A stretch of DNA of 47,755 bases from Micrococcus lylae NBRC 15355 (GTDB lineage Bacteria > Actinomycetota > Actinomycetes > Actinomycetales > Micrococcaceae). The DNA is taken from assembly GCF_001570885.1 (NCBI RefSeq), contig NZ_BCSN01000018.1:1-47755 (forward strand), read 5' to 3'. The notes under the pieces are model-generated. The model was given only the letters and a program-made list of their open reading frames with translations, was not told where the DNA came from and did not search any database. Both the position numbers and the translations under genes were made by a program. Shown piece after piece: positions 15,817 through 24,078 of the stretch. Position 1 is the first letter of the stretch. Each line of letters starts with the position of its first letter.

Positions 15817-15859
15817 TGGTGGAAGGGGAGGAGGAACTCATTCCGCCCTGGCCGGCGCC

Positions 15860-16744
15860 TCAGCCTCCCAGCCGCACGGCGTGCTCCAGCGCCGCCTCGG
15901 CCTGCCGCCCGTACCCGCCGCCGAACAGCACGGCGTGCACCAGCAGGGGCACCGCCTGATAGGCGAGCACCCTCTCCTGCCACCCGTCGGCGAGTGGGAA
16001 GGCCTCCTCGTACGCCTCCCACGCCCCGGGCCCGAAACCGCCGAACAGGTCCATCATGGCCAGGTCCACCTCGCGGTGTCCGCGATGCGCGCACGGGTCG
16101 ATCAGCCAGCTGCGCCCGGCGGCGTCGATCAGCCGGTTCCCGGCCCACAGGTCACCGTGGACCAACGACGACGGCTCCGCCCCTCCCAGCACCGCCGCAC
16201 CCGGGTGCGTGTTCGGGGAGTCGGGTCCGAAGCCGGCCGTCAGCTCCGCCAGCGCGGCCGCCAGTTCTCGGACGCGCTCGGGGGCGCTGCCTGCGTCCAC
16301 GGCCTGCTCGGCCAGCGGCACGATGCGTCGGACCACCCAGGACTCCGCCCAGGTGTCGCACGGGGCCAGGTCGATCGGGGCGGCCCCGAGCCAGGCCCGC
16401 ACCTGCCCGCGGTCGGATCCGGCGGGTCGGTGCGGGTGTCCGTCCACCGCGCCGAACCAGTCGGCACCTGCCTCCGGCGGCCGGGAGTCCCGGTGCAGGG
16501 CGGCCAGCTCCCGGCCGAACGCCTCCTCCGTCTGCGGGGTGGCCCGCCCGGTGTCCTCGATCCACTCGATCTCGAGCAGGTCGTCCTCGGCCCGCAGCAC
16601 GGCCGGCACCCGTGCGCCGGCACCGGCCAGGGCGCGCAGGCCCCGGGCCTCGAAGGCGAGGAGCCCGGGGAGGGCGGCGGTCTTGCGGAAGGCGAGCGTG
16701 CCGTCGTCGTGGCGGACGCGGTGCGTGGAGCCGGTGCCCGCCAT
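15860..16744 (-). CDS. fructosamine kinase / aminoglycoside phosphotransferase-fold protein
   Basis: A 294-residue kinase-like protein. It has FRKTAALPGLLAFEARGLRAL (ATP-binding lysine region), the catalytic loop LVHGDLWAGNRL, and IDPCAHRGHREVDLAMMDLFGG for the metal-binding aspartate, with the family ending seen in fructosamine-3-kinase (FN3K) homologues. These phosphorylate ketosamines to trigger deglycation of proteins; the bacterial substrates may be free ribulosamines or erythrulosamines. ATG 16744 lies 2 nt past the stop of the upstream DUF3592-like gene, so the two form an operon. Confidence 0.85.
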   Translation of the reverse strand: MAGTGSTHRVRHDDGTLAFRKTAALPGLLAFEARGLRALAGAGARVPAVLRAEDDLLEIEWIEDTGRATPQTEEAFGRELAALHRDSRPPEAGADWFGAVDGHPHRPAGSDRGQVRAWLGAAPIDLAPCDTWAESWVVRRIVPLAEQAVDAGSAPERVRELAAALAELTAGFGPDSPNTHPGAAVLGGAEPSSLVHGDLWAGNRLIDAAGRSWLIDPCAHRGHREVDLAMMDLFGGFGPGAWEAYEEAFPLADGWQERVLAYQAVPLLVHAVLFGGGYGRQAEAALEHAVRLGG

Positions 16745-16746
16745 GC

Positions 16747-17247
16747 TCAGCGGTCCAGCAGGGAGGTGAAGCTGAAGAACATGAGCTGTGAGGACACCAG
16801 GAAGAACAGGGCGAAGAGGATGATGAACACCCGGACGCCGATCTGCACACCATGGCCGCGCATCCGCAGCTCCTGGCCGTCCTGGGGGGCGAGGAAGCGG
16901 GAGGGGTCCTGCGGGTCGTAGACGACGGTGACGAACATGCCGCCGCGGTCGGTGAGTCCGACGTCCGAATAGGTGGGGGAGGCGCGTACGGTGCGGCCGT
17001 CCAGGGTCATGAACTCGATGGTCTCCACGATGTAGGTCTGCCGGTTGTCCCCGGAGCCGCTCTGGCCCACGTAGGCGGTGATCACCTTGCCCTGCACGCG
17101 CTGCCCGACGCGGACGATGCGGTTCGCGTCCGCGCGGCGCCGGGCGACGGAGACCAGCCCCCATCCGGCGATGGCGATCATGAACAGCGGAACCGCCGCG
17201 AACATGAGCTGGAACGTGCTGAATCCTCCGGGCCCGAATCCGAGCAA
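16747..17247 (-). CDS. DUF3592-like two-helix membrane protein
   Basis: A 166-residue protein with an N-terminal membrane helix (MFAAVPLFMIAIAGWGLVSV), a beta-rich domain (VGQRVQGKVITAYVG, YIVETIEFMTLDGRTVRA, VTVVYDPQDPSRFLAP) and a second helix near the C-terminus (VFIILFALFFLVSSQLMFF). The V-x-V-x-YDPxxP pattern is typical of DUF3592 proteins. Start: TTG 17247 is chosen because GAGGAGG lies just upstream on the minus strand; the first in-frame ATG would cut into the helix. Function is unknown. It is co-transcribed with the kinase-like gene and divergent from the DUF3806-like gene. Confidence 0.72.
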   Translation of the reverse strand: MLGFGPGGFSTFQLMFAAVPLFMIAIAGWGLVSVARRRADANRIVRVGQRVQGKVITAYVGQSGSGDNRQTYIVETIEFMTLDGRTVRASPTYSDVGLTDRGGMFVTVVYDPQDPSRFLAPQDGQELRMRGHGVQIGVRVFIILFALFFLVSSQLMFFSFTSLLDR

Positions 17248-17377
17248 GGTTCCCTCCTCTGCCTCCCGCGCCTTCCGGGAGTCCGTCTGTCCGGCGGCCT
17301 GTGGCCACCCCTGTCCGGGTGAGACGCTAGCGCATGGGCCCGGCCGGGGGAACGACCGCCGTGATGGAATGGTGTCC

Positions 17378-17827
17378 ATGACCGAGGATGCCGCGCAGAA
17401 GAACGCCCCGCACACCGACGCCGTCGCCCCGCTCACCGATGCGGAGGAGCAGTGGGTCCAGGACCGCCTCGGCTTCGCCCGTCAGGAGGGCGTGGACCAC
17501 CTCGAGCTGGACCAGGTCAGCGCCTACGCGGACCGGCAGCTCGCGGCCGTGCAGGCCGGGGAGCTGGAGCCGGAGGTCGCCTCCGTGATGCTGGACGTGG
17601 TGGCCGTGCTGCTCGGCGAGCACCTGGGCGCCGCGCACGGTCTGCAGTGGGTCACCGTGAGGGACGACGACGGCACGCACCTCGGCCTGCGGGATCCCTT
17701 CTCCTCTGCGGTGGTCTTCCCGCAGTCCACTGTGGGCACCCACTGGAACGAAGGCGCCACCGGGTGGGTCCCGCAGTTCGTCGAGTGGTTCGGCGGGCAG
17801 GTGCGTCAGGTGCGGGGGCAGGGCTGA
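17378..17827 (+). CDS. DUF3806-like protein
   Basis: A 149-residue soluble protein, acidic at the N-terminus. EVASVMLDVVAVLLGEHLGAAHGLQWVTVRDDDGTHLGLRDP and VVFPQSTVGTHWNEG fit the pattern of DUF3806 proteins, which resemble small immunity- or SMI1-like accessory proteins but have no proven role. ATG 17378 is used; ATG 17369 three codons earlier is possible, and no good ribosome site separates them. It is divergent from the DUF3592-like gene, and the next gene starts 2 nt after its stop. Confidence 0.65.
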   Translation: MTEDAAQKNAPHTDAVAPLTDAEEQWVQDRLGFARQEGVDHLELDQVSAYADRQLAAVQAGELEPEVASVMLDVVAVLLGEHLGAAHGLQWVTVRDDDGTHLGLRDPFSSAVVFPQSTVGTHWNEGATGWVPQFVEWFGGQVRQVRGQG

Positions 17828-17828
17828 C

Positions 17829-18674
17829 GTGGGGGCGGTGTGCATTCTCACGGATGGCGGGGTCGTCGTCCTGCGCTGTGATCACGGTGGACCGGACGGG
17901 CCGCCGAGTCTGGTTCTTGAGGATCCGGGCCCGACGTTCGGCCTTGCCCTCAGCACACAGAGGTGCCCCGACCCCGTCCCGGGGGTGCGGGTGGAGGTGC
18001 TGCGGTCGGGCCTGTGCGGCGACCTGTGCTCCGTCGGTGCCGCGTTGGTGCCGGACGGCGGCGGTGAGGTGGTCTGGCTGTCCGCGCCGGAGCGTTCCGA
18101 TGCCGGGCAGATCCTGGCCGCCGCCGTCGAGGTCCTGCGTGCTGCGGCACCGGCTGCGCAGGTCAGCGCACCGCCGGTGGCGGCACCGCGCGCACGGGTG
18201 GCACAGGTCGGCGCGTGGGACGCGGTGGTGGCCCCCAACGGTCTGGCCGGGGGCCTTCCGGACGGGGACCAGCCAGCGCCGGTGCAGCGCGCCCTCGGCG
18301 GGGCCTGGAACATCGTCGTGGACACTGCGCCGAACCGTCCCGTGGAGGCTCGGCTGTGGCTGGCCCATCGTGAGCAGGCCGCAGGGGACGAGGTGGTGCG
18401 CATGACGGCCACCTGGCACGGGCCGGGCGCGGACACGCCGTGGCATGTGGAGCTGCATGTCAGCCACCGGGTGGAGGAGGCGCAGACCGAGTTCCTTGTC
18501 ATCGACGGCAGCACGTCTCAGGACTGGGTGATCGCGGACGCGGTCCACGTCCCGGGGACCCCGCTGACCTGGCGGGTGCATCCGGCACCGCGGCCGGACG
18601 AGGCCTCCCGGACCGGCGAGGCCCTCTACGCGCTGGTCACGGCGCTCGCCGAGGCACTGCCGGCGCAGGCGTGA
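17829..18674 (+). CDS. conserved-context protein of unknown function
   Basis: A 281-residue soluble protein that I do not recognise. The GTG start at 17829 follows the previous stop by one base, implying coupling. The N-terminal third has an unusual set of cysteines (C5, C17, C46, C63, C67), while the middle is Ala/Pro-rich. The C-terminal half has beta-type segments (EARLWLAHREQAAGDEVVRMTATW, WHVELHVSHRVEEAQTEFLVIDG). No signal peptide or membrane helix is seen. Codon composition is strongly GC at third positions, so it is very likely a real gene. It is convergent with the phosphatase gene, 25 nt apart. Confidence 0.65.
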   Translation: MGAVCILTDGGVVVLRCDHGGPDGPPSLVLEDPGPTFGLALSTQRCPDPVPGVRVEVLRSGLCGDLCSVGAALVPDGGGEVVWLSAPERSDAGQILAAAVEVLRAAAPAAQVSAPPVAAPRARVAQVGAWDAVVAPNGLAGGLPDGDQPAPVQRALGGAWNIVVDTAPNRPVEARLWLAHREQAAGDEVVRMTATWHGPGADTPWHVELHVSHRVEEAQTEFLVIDGSTSQDWVIADAVHVPGTPLTWRVHPAPRPDEASRTGEALYALVTALAEALPAQA

Positions 18675-18699
18675 TGACGTCTCGCCGTCGGCGGAGGTC

Positions 18700-19179
18700 C
18701 TAGAGGTCTCCGGCCTTGATGGCCGCGACGACTCCCTCCACGCAGTCCTCGATCTGCTCGTACATGTCCACGAACACGTGCTTCGGGCGCTGCCAGGGGT
18801 CTGGGACCTCCAGGACGCCCTGGGTGTCCACGGAGGAGGCGAACTCGCCGAGCAGGTGCACCTTGTCCTCCGCGTCGCCGGGTCCGGCCAGGGCCAGGAC
18901 GTCGTCATAGTTCGACTCGTCCATGACGAGGATCAGGTCCGCGTCGTCGATGTCCTCGCGAGTGAGCTGCGCGCCCACGGAGTCGAAGGTGTAGCCCCAT
19001 TCCCGGCCGACCTCGAGGGTCAGCGGGTAGGGCTGCTCGCCCACGTGGTAGTCCGCTGTCCCTGCCGAGCGCACCGAGACCTGGGAGTCCAGGCCGGAGC
19101 GCTGTAGGGCGCGTTTCAGCACGGCCTCGGCGGCGGGGGAGCGGCAGATGTTGCCCAGGCAGACGGTGATGATGCGCAT
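18700..19179 (-). CDS. low-molecular-weight protein-tyrosine phosphatase
   Basis: A 159-residue cytoplasmic phosphatase. The P-loop CLGNICRS spans residues 7-14 (nucleophile C7, R13) and the general-acid DP is at D127-P128 (VPDPW). Members remove phosphate from tyrosine on proteins, often with BY-kinases in polysaccharide control; no kinase is adjacent. ATG 19179 has a GGAAGG-type ribosome site upstream on the minus strand. It is divergent from the MazF-like gene, sharing a ~110-bp promoter region. Confidence 0.92.
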   Translation of the reverse strand: MRIITVCLGNICRSPAAEAVLKRALQRSGLDSQVSVRSAGTADYHVGEQPYPLTLEVGREWGYTFDSVGAQLTREDIDDADLILVMDESNYDDVLALAGPGDAEDKVHLLGEFASSVDTQGVLEVPDPWQRPKHVFVDMYEQIEDCVEGVVAAIKAGDL

Positions 19180-19292
19180 GCCTCGATCCTTCCATGCGTT
19201 CGCACAGCCGCGCCATGGGCGTCCGTGGGCGGGCGGAAGGCTGGAGTTCCGGGAATGGGACGTCGCACTTCCTGCGCCAGAGGGGCACGACG

Positions 19293-19640
19293 GTGACCGT
19301 TGAGCTCCATCGCGGAGACGTGGTGTGGGCGGATGTGAACCCGACCCTGGGGAGGGAACAGGCCGGCCGGCGGCCGGTGTTGGTCGTGGCGAGCGACCTC
19401 TTCCTGGCCAAAGCTGACACACCGGCCATCGTGCTTCCCTGCACCACCGCCGACCGGGGCTGGCCCAACCATGTCCGCCTGACGGGCCCCCACCTGGAGC
19501 TGCCTCGGCCGACCTTCGTCCTGACGGAGCAGCCTCGGATGATCACGAGGGACAGGCTGGGATCCCTGCTCGGGCGGGTCGACGTCACGACGATGCGCGA
19601 GGTGGACGTCTGGCTTCGAGACTTCTTGGCCCTGCCCTGA
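19293..19640 (+). CDS. type II toxin-antitoxin toxin, PemK/MazF family
   Basis: A 115-residue protein with the MazF/PemK pattern: HRGDVVWADVNPTLG, then RRPVLVVASDLF, PAIVLPCTTAD and RMITRDRLGSLLGRVD. Family members are mRNA endoribonucleases that act as single small dimers. GTG 19293 follows AGAGGGG by about eight bases; the frame continues upstream without similarity. No antitoxin-like gene lies on either side (19180-19292 is too short, and the next gene is the S9 peptidase), so it appears solitary. The antitoxin may be elsewhere, or the protein may have lost toxicity. Confidence 0.82.
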   Translation: MTVELHRGDVVWADVNPTLGREQAGRRPVLVVASDLFLAKADTPAIVLPCTTADRGWPNHVRLTGPHLELPRPTFVLTEQPRMITRDRLGSLLGRVDVTTMREVDVWLRDFLALP

Positions 19641-19683
19641 TCTGCACCTCCCGCTCCACCGGTTCCGTTCGCCGCGAAGCCGA

Positions 19684-19720
19684 TTGACCCGCATCACACC
19701 CCGCGGATAGAACGGTTCTC
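19684..19720 (+). promoter_or_regulatory. candidate leaderless promoter of the S9 peptidase
   Basis: TTGACC (19684-19689) and TAGAAC (19708-19713) are 18 bp apart, and ATG 19721 follows after seven bases without a ribosome site. Confidence 0.55.
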
Positions 19721-21841
19721 ATGAGTGAACCGCGCACGTCCTTCCACCACCTGACCGACTTCATCGCGCTGCCGCGCACCTCCGGCCTGACCCTGAGCCC
19801 GGACGGCACCCGGCTGGTCACCACGCTGGCCACACCGAACGCCAAGGGCACCGGCTACGCCTCCGCCCTGTGGGAGGTGGACCCGTCGGGCGAGCGGCCG
19901 GCGCACCGCCTGACCCGCTCCGTGGAGGGCGAGGCCGGTGCCGAGTTCGCGGCGGACGGCACCCTGTACTTCACCTCCAGCCGCCCTGCCCCGGGAGAGG
20001 AGGAGAAGTCCTCTGCGCTCTGGGCGCTGCCGGCCCAGGGCGGCGAGGCCCGCGTGGTGCTGACCCGCCCCGGTGGCGTCTCCTCCGTCTCCTGCGCCTC
20101 CGCGGCGGACACCGTGGTGCTCGGCGCCCCGCGCCTGCGCGGCGCCGCCACCGAGGCCGAGCATGCCGAGCTGGCGAAGGCCCGCAAGGACGCCGGCGTG
20201 GACGCCATCCTCCACACCGGCTACCCGGTCCGCTACTGGGACCACGACCTCGGCCCGGCCACGCCCGAGCTGTTCGTGCTCGCCGACGGCCCGGACCCGG
20301 ACGCCCCGGCCGACCAGGACGACGCCTCCGCCGATCACCCCCGCGCCGAGCAGATCGAGGACGCCGGCGGCATCCCGGAGGAGGGCGAACACCATCTGCG
20401 CCACCTCACCGGCTTCGACCGCTCCCACGGCTTCGGCGTCTCCGCCCAGGTGGCCCCGGACGGCTCGTTCGCGCTGGTCACGGCGTCCCGCGCCGGCGCG
20501 AAGGCGGACATGAGGGAGTGGATCGCCCGGGTGGACACCGCCACCGGCCAGGTCACCGCCCTCGTGGACGAGCCCGGCCAGGACGCCCACGCCGGGCCGA
20601 TCAGCCATGACGGGACCCGCGCGGTGGTCGTCGTCGGCCCGCACACCACCCCCCAGTCCACCCAGGACCCGCACCTGTACCTGATGGACACCGCCACCGG
20701 GGAGCTCACCCCGCTGGCCCACGACTGGGACCGCTGGCCCCACGTGGTCGGCTGGCTGCCGGACGACTCCGCGGTCATCGCGGTGGCGGACCAGGACGGC
20801 CGCGCCCCCCTCTTCCGCATCGACGTCCCCTCCGGCGCCGCCACCCAGGTGACGCACCAGGACGAGGCGTGGTCCGACGTCGTCATCTCCCCGGACGGCA
20901 CCACCCTGTACGGTGTGCGCTCCTCCTACCTGTTCCCACCGGAGGTGGCCCGCGTGGACCTCGCCACCGGCGAGGCCACGCGCCTGCAGAACCCGTCCGA
21001 GCGCCCGGCTGTGCCCGGCACGCTGGAGGACGTGGAGACCACCACGGAGGACGGCACCCGCGTCCGCGGCTGGCTCGCCCTGCCTGCCGGGAAGGCCCCC
21101 GAGGGCGGCCACCCGCTGCTGCTGTGGATCCACGGCGGCCCGGTGTCCTCCTGGAACGCCTGGTCCTGGCGCTGGAACCCGTGGCTCATGGTCGCCCAGG
21201 GCTACGCGGTGCTCCTGCCGGACCCGGCGCTGTCCACCGGCTACGGCCGCGACTTCGTGCAGCGCGGCTGGGGCCGCTGGGGCGCCGAGCCCTACACGGA
21301 CCTGATGGCCATCACGGACGCCGTGGAGGCCCGGGCAGACATCGACGCCACCCGCACCGCCGCCATGGGCGGCTCCTTCGGCGGCTACATGGCCAACTGG
21401 GTGGCCGGCCACACGGACCGCTTCAAGGCGATCGTCACCCACGCCTCCCTCTGGGCGCTGGAGGGCTTCGGCCCGACGACGGACGCCTCCTTCTACTGGG
21501 ACCGTGAGATGAGCCCGGAGATGATGGCCGCGAACTCCCCGCACCGGTTCGTGCAGGACATCGTCACCCCCATGCTCGTGATCCACGGGGACAAGGACTA
21601 CCGCGTGCCGATCGGCGAGGGCCTGCGCCTCTGGTACGAGCTGCTCGCCACGTCCGGCCTGCCGGCGGGCGAGGACGGTTCCACCGAGCACCGGTTCCTG
21701 TACTTCCCGCAGGAGAACCACTGGATCCTCACCCCGCAGCACGCGAAGGTCTGGTACGAGGTGGTCCAGGCGTTCCTCGCCGAGAAGGTCCTCGGCGAGG
21801 AGGCCGCACCCCTGCCCAAGGAGCTCGGCCTGAACCCCTGA
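19721..21841 (+). CDS. S9 family prolyl oligopeptidase-type peptidase
   Basis: A 706-residue serine peptidase. Residues ~1-430 form a beta-propeller-like region (repeats such as SPDGTRLVTT, APDGSFALVT, SPDGTTLYGV). The C-terminal alpha/beta-hydrolase domain carries the nucleophile S552 in GGSFGGYM, the acid D626 in HGDKDYRVP and H667 in FPQENHW. Such enzymes cleave short peptides, typically acyl-aminoacyl or after proline or basic residues. No signal peptide is seen, so it is likely cytoplasmic. A 10-kDa acidic insert (ADGPDPDAPADQDDASADHP) interrupts the propeller region. A hairpin terminator lies 30 nt after the stop. Confidence 0.93.
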   Translation: MSEPRTSFHHLTDFIALPRTSGLTLSPDGTRLVTTLATPNAKGTGYASALWEVDPSGERPAHRLTRSVEGEAGAEFAADGTLYFTSSRPAPGEEEKSSALWALPAQGGEARVVLTRPGGVSSVSCASAADTVVLGAPRLRGAATEAEHAELAKARKDAGVDAILHTGYPVRYWDHDLGPATPELFVLADGPDPDAPADQDDASADHPRAEQIEDAGGIPEEGEHHLRHLTGFDRSHGFGVSAQVAPDGSFALVTASRAGAKADMREWIARVDTATGQVTALVDEPGQDAHAGPISHDGTRAVVVVGPHTTPQSTQDPHLYLMDTATGELTPLAHDWDRWPHVVGWLPDDSAVIAVADQDGRAPLFRIDVPSGAATQVTHQDEAWSDVVISPDGTTLYGVRSSYLFPPEVARVDLATGEATRLQNPSERPAVPGTLEDVETTTEDGTRVRGWLALPAGKAPEGGHPLLLWIHGGPVSSWNAWSWRWNPWLMVAQGYAVLLPDPALSTGYGRDFVQRGWGRWGAEPYTDLMAITDAVEARADIDATRTAAMGGSFGGYMANWVAGHTDRFKAIVTHASLWALEGFGPTTDASFYWDREMSPEMMAANSPHRFVQDIVTPMLVIHGDKDYRVPIGEGLRLWYELLATSGLPAGEDGSTEHRFLYFPQENHWILTPQHAKVWYEVVQAFLAEKVLGEEAAPLPKELGLNP

Positions 21842-21870
21842 CGGCCCTCCTGACGGCCCTGCCCGACGCC

Positions 21871-21904
21871 GGCCGCCCGCCTTCCCTACAGAAGGCGGGC
21901 GGCC
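21871..21904. terminator. hairpin terminator after the S9 peptidase
   Basis: GGCCGCCCGCCTTC (21871-21884) pairs perfectly with GAAGGCGGGCGGCC (21891-21904) over a 6-nt loop, followed by GTCGTCGTG. It also serves the convergent DUF3137 gene ending at 22010. Confidence 0.75.
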
Positions 21905-22009
21905 GTCGTCGTGTCCGGGGAGGGGCACCGTCCAGGCCGCCGCCGAGCACGGCCGGCAAGGGCTCCAAGCGCGGCCTGACGGTGCGCTGACTGCGCGTCG
22001 GCCCGCGGC

Positions 22010-23209
22010 TCAGTCCTTGGACCAGATGCGCGTGTTGAGGCGGAAGTCCTCCACGAGGCCGAGGAACAGGACGAGGTCCTCGTAGATGTCCCGGCCCATG
22101 TCCTCGATGGTGCGCTCGTGCTGCCGGGCCAGGTCGAAGCCGAACCGGTTGGTGTCCAGTGCCGCACCGATGTTCATGCGCCCTCCCGTGAAGGACACGG
22201 CCATGTGCTCGGTGCCGAAGCGTTCGCGCAGCCGGTCGAGCGTGTCCATCAGCTCTGGGGTGATGAGGTAGCGCGCCTCGACCTGGTCCGAGGCCCACCC
22301 CTCGTACTGGCGCGTGATGCGCACGTCCTCCAGACGCAGCGGGGTGATTCCGCGCTCCCGGGCCGTGTCCTCGCTGAGTCCGCGGAACGCCTGGTGGTCC
22401 TTCCGGGGCAGCAGGTACACGGTGGAGGTGAAGTCCTTGTGGAAGTCCGCGGAGAAGAACACGAAGGACGGGCCCAGCATCGCGGTGTCCGTGGTGACCT
22501 GCTCCGCCCAGCCCTGGACGGAGGTGCGCAGGGACTTGGGCACCAGCGCGCTGAGGTCGCCCCCGCGCTCGAAGCGTGCCTCCAGTCTGGACAGTTCGTC
22601 CTGGCGGCGTCGCGAGTCCAGGGTGCCCCGGCGCTCCGAGTCCTGGAGGCGTTCCATGCGTCGGCGGTCCCGCGCCTCCTTCTCGGGGTCGGCCTCGGGG
22701 GCCGGCGGCCGCATCTGCTGCCACTTCAGGTCGGCCAGCACGAAGTCCGTCTCGCCCAGGGTCCCGGTGACGACGTCCTCCTGCAGGACGCTGGTGTCCA
22801 TGATGAAGCCGGCCGAGCGCAGGCGGGGCTGCGGGACGCTGCCCTCCGGCTCGTACTCGGCGCGCAGGGCGGCGCCGTCGTGGGCGGCGTGGGGGAGGGT
22901 GAGCCCCGCCGCGATGGCCTCGAACACGGGGGCGGTCACGTCGGTGCTGACGGTGCGGGACGCGTTCGCCAGGCGGCGGACGACCACGAAGGCCGGGATC
23001 GCGAACACGACGGCGGCGCCCAGGGCGATGAGGACCTGGCCCAGCAGCAGTGCGAGGACGAAGACCGCGAGTCCTCCGGCGAGCATCACCTTGAAGTACC
23101 AGGGGACATCGGTGCGGGCCGTGTCGACCTGCTCGCCCACCTGCCGGGTCCGCTCGGCGTCGAGCCCGGACCAGACCTCCTCGAACGGGGGGACCTCGAT
23201 GCCGCTCAT
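22010..23209 (-). CDS. DUF3137 membrane-associated protein
   Basis: A 399-residue protein with two adjacent membrane segments (about residues 41-58 and 61-80: VMLAGGLAVFVLALLLGQVLIALGA region) and a large C-terminal domain. DVTAPVFEAIAAGLTL, FIMDTSVLQEDVVTGTLGETDFVLADL and ELMDTLDRLRERFG fit the DUF3137 family, whose role is unknown but which commonly travels with LemA. An Arg/Glu-rich coiled stretch (about 195-235) is inserted. The start ATG 23209 overlaps the lemA stop (ATGA), so it is the second gene of that operon. It is convergent with the S9 peptidase. Confidence 0.83.
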   Translation of the reverse strand: MSGIEVPPFEEVWSGLDAERTRQVGEQVDTARTDVPWYFKVMLAGGLAVFVLALLLGQVLIALGAAVVFAIPAFVVVRRLANASRTVSTDVTAPVFEAIAAGLTLPHAAHDGAALRAEYEPEGSVPQPRLRSAGFIMDTSVLQEDVVTGTLGETDFVLADLKWQQMRPPAPEADPEKEARDRRRMERLQDSERRGTLDSRRRQDELSRLEARFERGGDLSALVPKSLRTSVQGWAEQVTTDTAMLGPSFVFFSADFHKDFTSTVYLLPRKDHQAFRGLSEDTARERGITPLRLEDVRITRQYEGWASDQVEARYLITPELMDTLDRLRERFGTEHMAVSFTGGRMNIGAALDTNRFGFDLARQHERTIEDMGRDIYEDLVLFLGLVEDFRLNTRIWSKD

Positions 23210-23814
23210 GCCTGCCCCCCGGAGAGGAAGCCGTCGAGGTCCGTCTGGCCGCGCTTGACGGGATCGGTGAGCGTGAACAGCGTGTGCGGCTGGAAGCCGA
23301 GCAGGCCGGCGATGAGCACGGTGGGGAACTGCCCGCGGGCGGTGTTGTACTCCGTGGCGGCCGCGTTGTAGGCGCGCCGGGCGGCCTGCAGGCGCTCCTC
23401 GGTCTCGTTGACGGTGCGCTGGAGGATCTCCACGTTCGCCAGCGACCGCATCTCCGGGTAGGCCTCGAAGCTGGCCAGGCTGCCGGGGGAGCTGATGATG
23501 CGCCGCTGGACGTCGCCGAGGGTCTGGTCGAGCTCGGCCTTCTCCGGGACGCTCAGGTCGCGGATGCTGCGGCCGGTGCGCAGCGCCGTCGCGTCCAGGA
23601 TGGTGCGGACCTCCTTGCCCACGGCGCCTTCGACCACCTTGGCCTGCTGGCTCACCTGGTCATAGCGGGTCTCCAGGGCGACGTCGATCCCGCTGAGGGC
23701 CTCGTTCGAGTCGTTGCGGCGGCGGACGAGCGCGTTGTAGACGGAGACGGCCCACACCGCGAGCACCACCACCACGGCGGCGACGACGAGTGTGACGATG
23801 AGCGGGGTGTTCAC
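23206..23814 (-). CDS. lemA: LemA family protein
   Basis: A 202-residue protein with one N-terminal membrane helix (LIVTLVVAAVVVVLAVWAVSVY, about residues 5-26) and the helical LemA domain: LVRRRNDSNEALSGIDVALETRYDQV, then RSLANVEILQRTVNETEERLQAARRAYNAAATEYN and a FQPHTLFTLTDPVKRG ending. The GTG start at 23814 has GAGGAGG five bases upstream on the minus strand. LemA proteins are widespread envelope-associated proteins of uncertain function. It leads the lemA-DUF3137 operon and is divergent from panC. Confidence 0.92.
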   Translation of the reverse strand: MNTPLIVTLVVAAVVVVLAVWAVSVYNALVRRRNDSNEALSGIDVALETRYDQVSQQAKVVEGAVGKEVRTILDATALRTGRSIRDLSVPEKAELDQTLGDVQRRIISSPGSLASFEAYPEMRSLANVEILQRTVNETEERLQAARRAYNAAATEYNTARGQFPTVLIAGLLGFQPHTLFTLTDPVKRGQTDLDGFLSGGQA

Positions 23815-23832
23815 GGGTCCTCCTCGGGACGA

Positions 23833-23869
23833 CGGCGCGTGGACGCGGGGACGGCGGCGCGTGGACGCG
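23833..23869 (+). repeat. 15-bp direct repeat upstream of lemA
   Basis: CGGCGCGTGGACGCG occurs at 23833-23847 and 23855-23869 (22-bp period) in the divergent lemA-panC interval, just upstream of the lemA ribosome site. Confidence 0.85.
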
Positions 23870-24021
23870 TCGGAGTCATTGCGCGGCGGGCGCGGGGGCG
23901 GGCCCGGGTGCGGGCGCGGGTGCCGGCCACCGTAGCACGTGGGGGACAGAAGGCATCGGGTCAGGGGCCGTGACCGCCCGGCGCGCCGCCCGCCGGCCGG
24001 CCCCGTGCCTCGTGGCGAGAT

Positions 24022-24078
24022 CCTCATGACCGTCAACACCTAGAGAACCTCATGACCCCCAACACCTAGACTTGGACG
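24022..24078 (+). promoter_or_regulatory. tandemly duplicated panC promoter segment
   Basis: A 23-bp segment (CCTCATGACC, two variable bases, then CAACACCTAGA) occurs at 24022-24044 and 24048-24070. The second copy ends in TAGACT (24067-24072), six bases before the panC GTG with no ribosome site, so it is probably a leaderless -10. The first copy ends TAGAGA and would be a weaker box. Confidence 0.6.

Noticed and set aside
23284-23973. A plus-strand gene opposite lemA
   Set aside because: It is antisense to a confidently identified LemA and has shadow-type composition.
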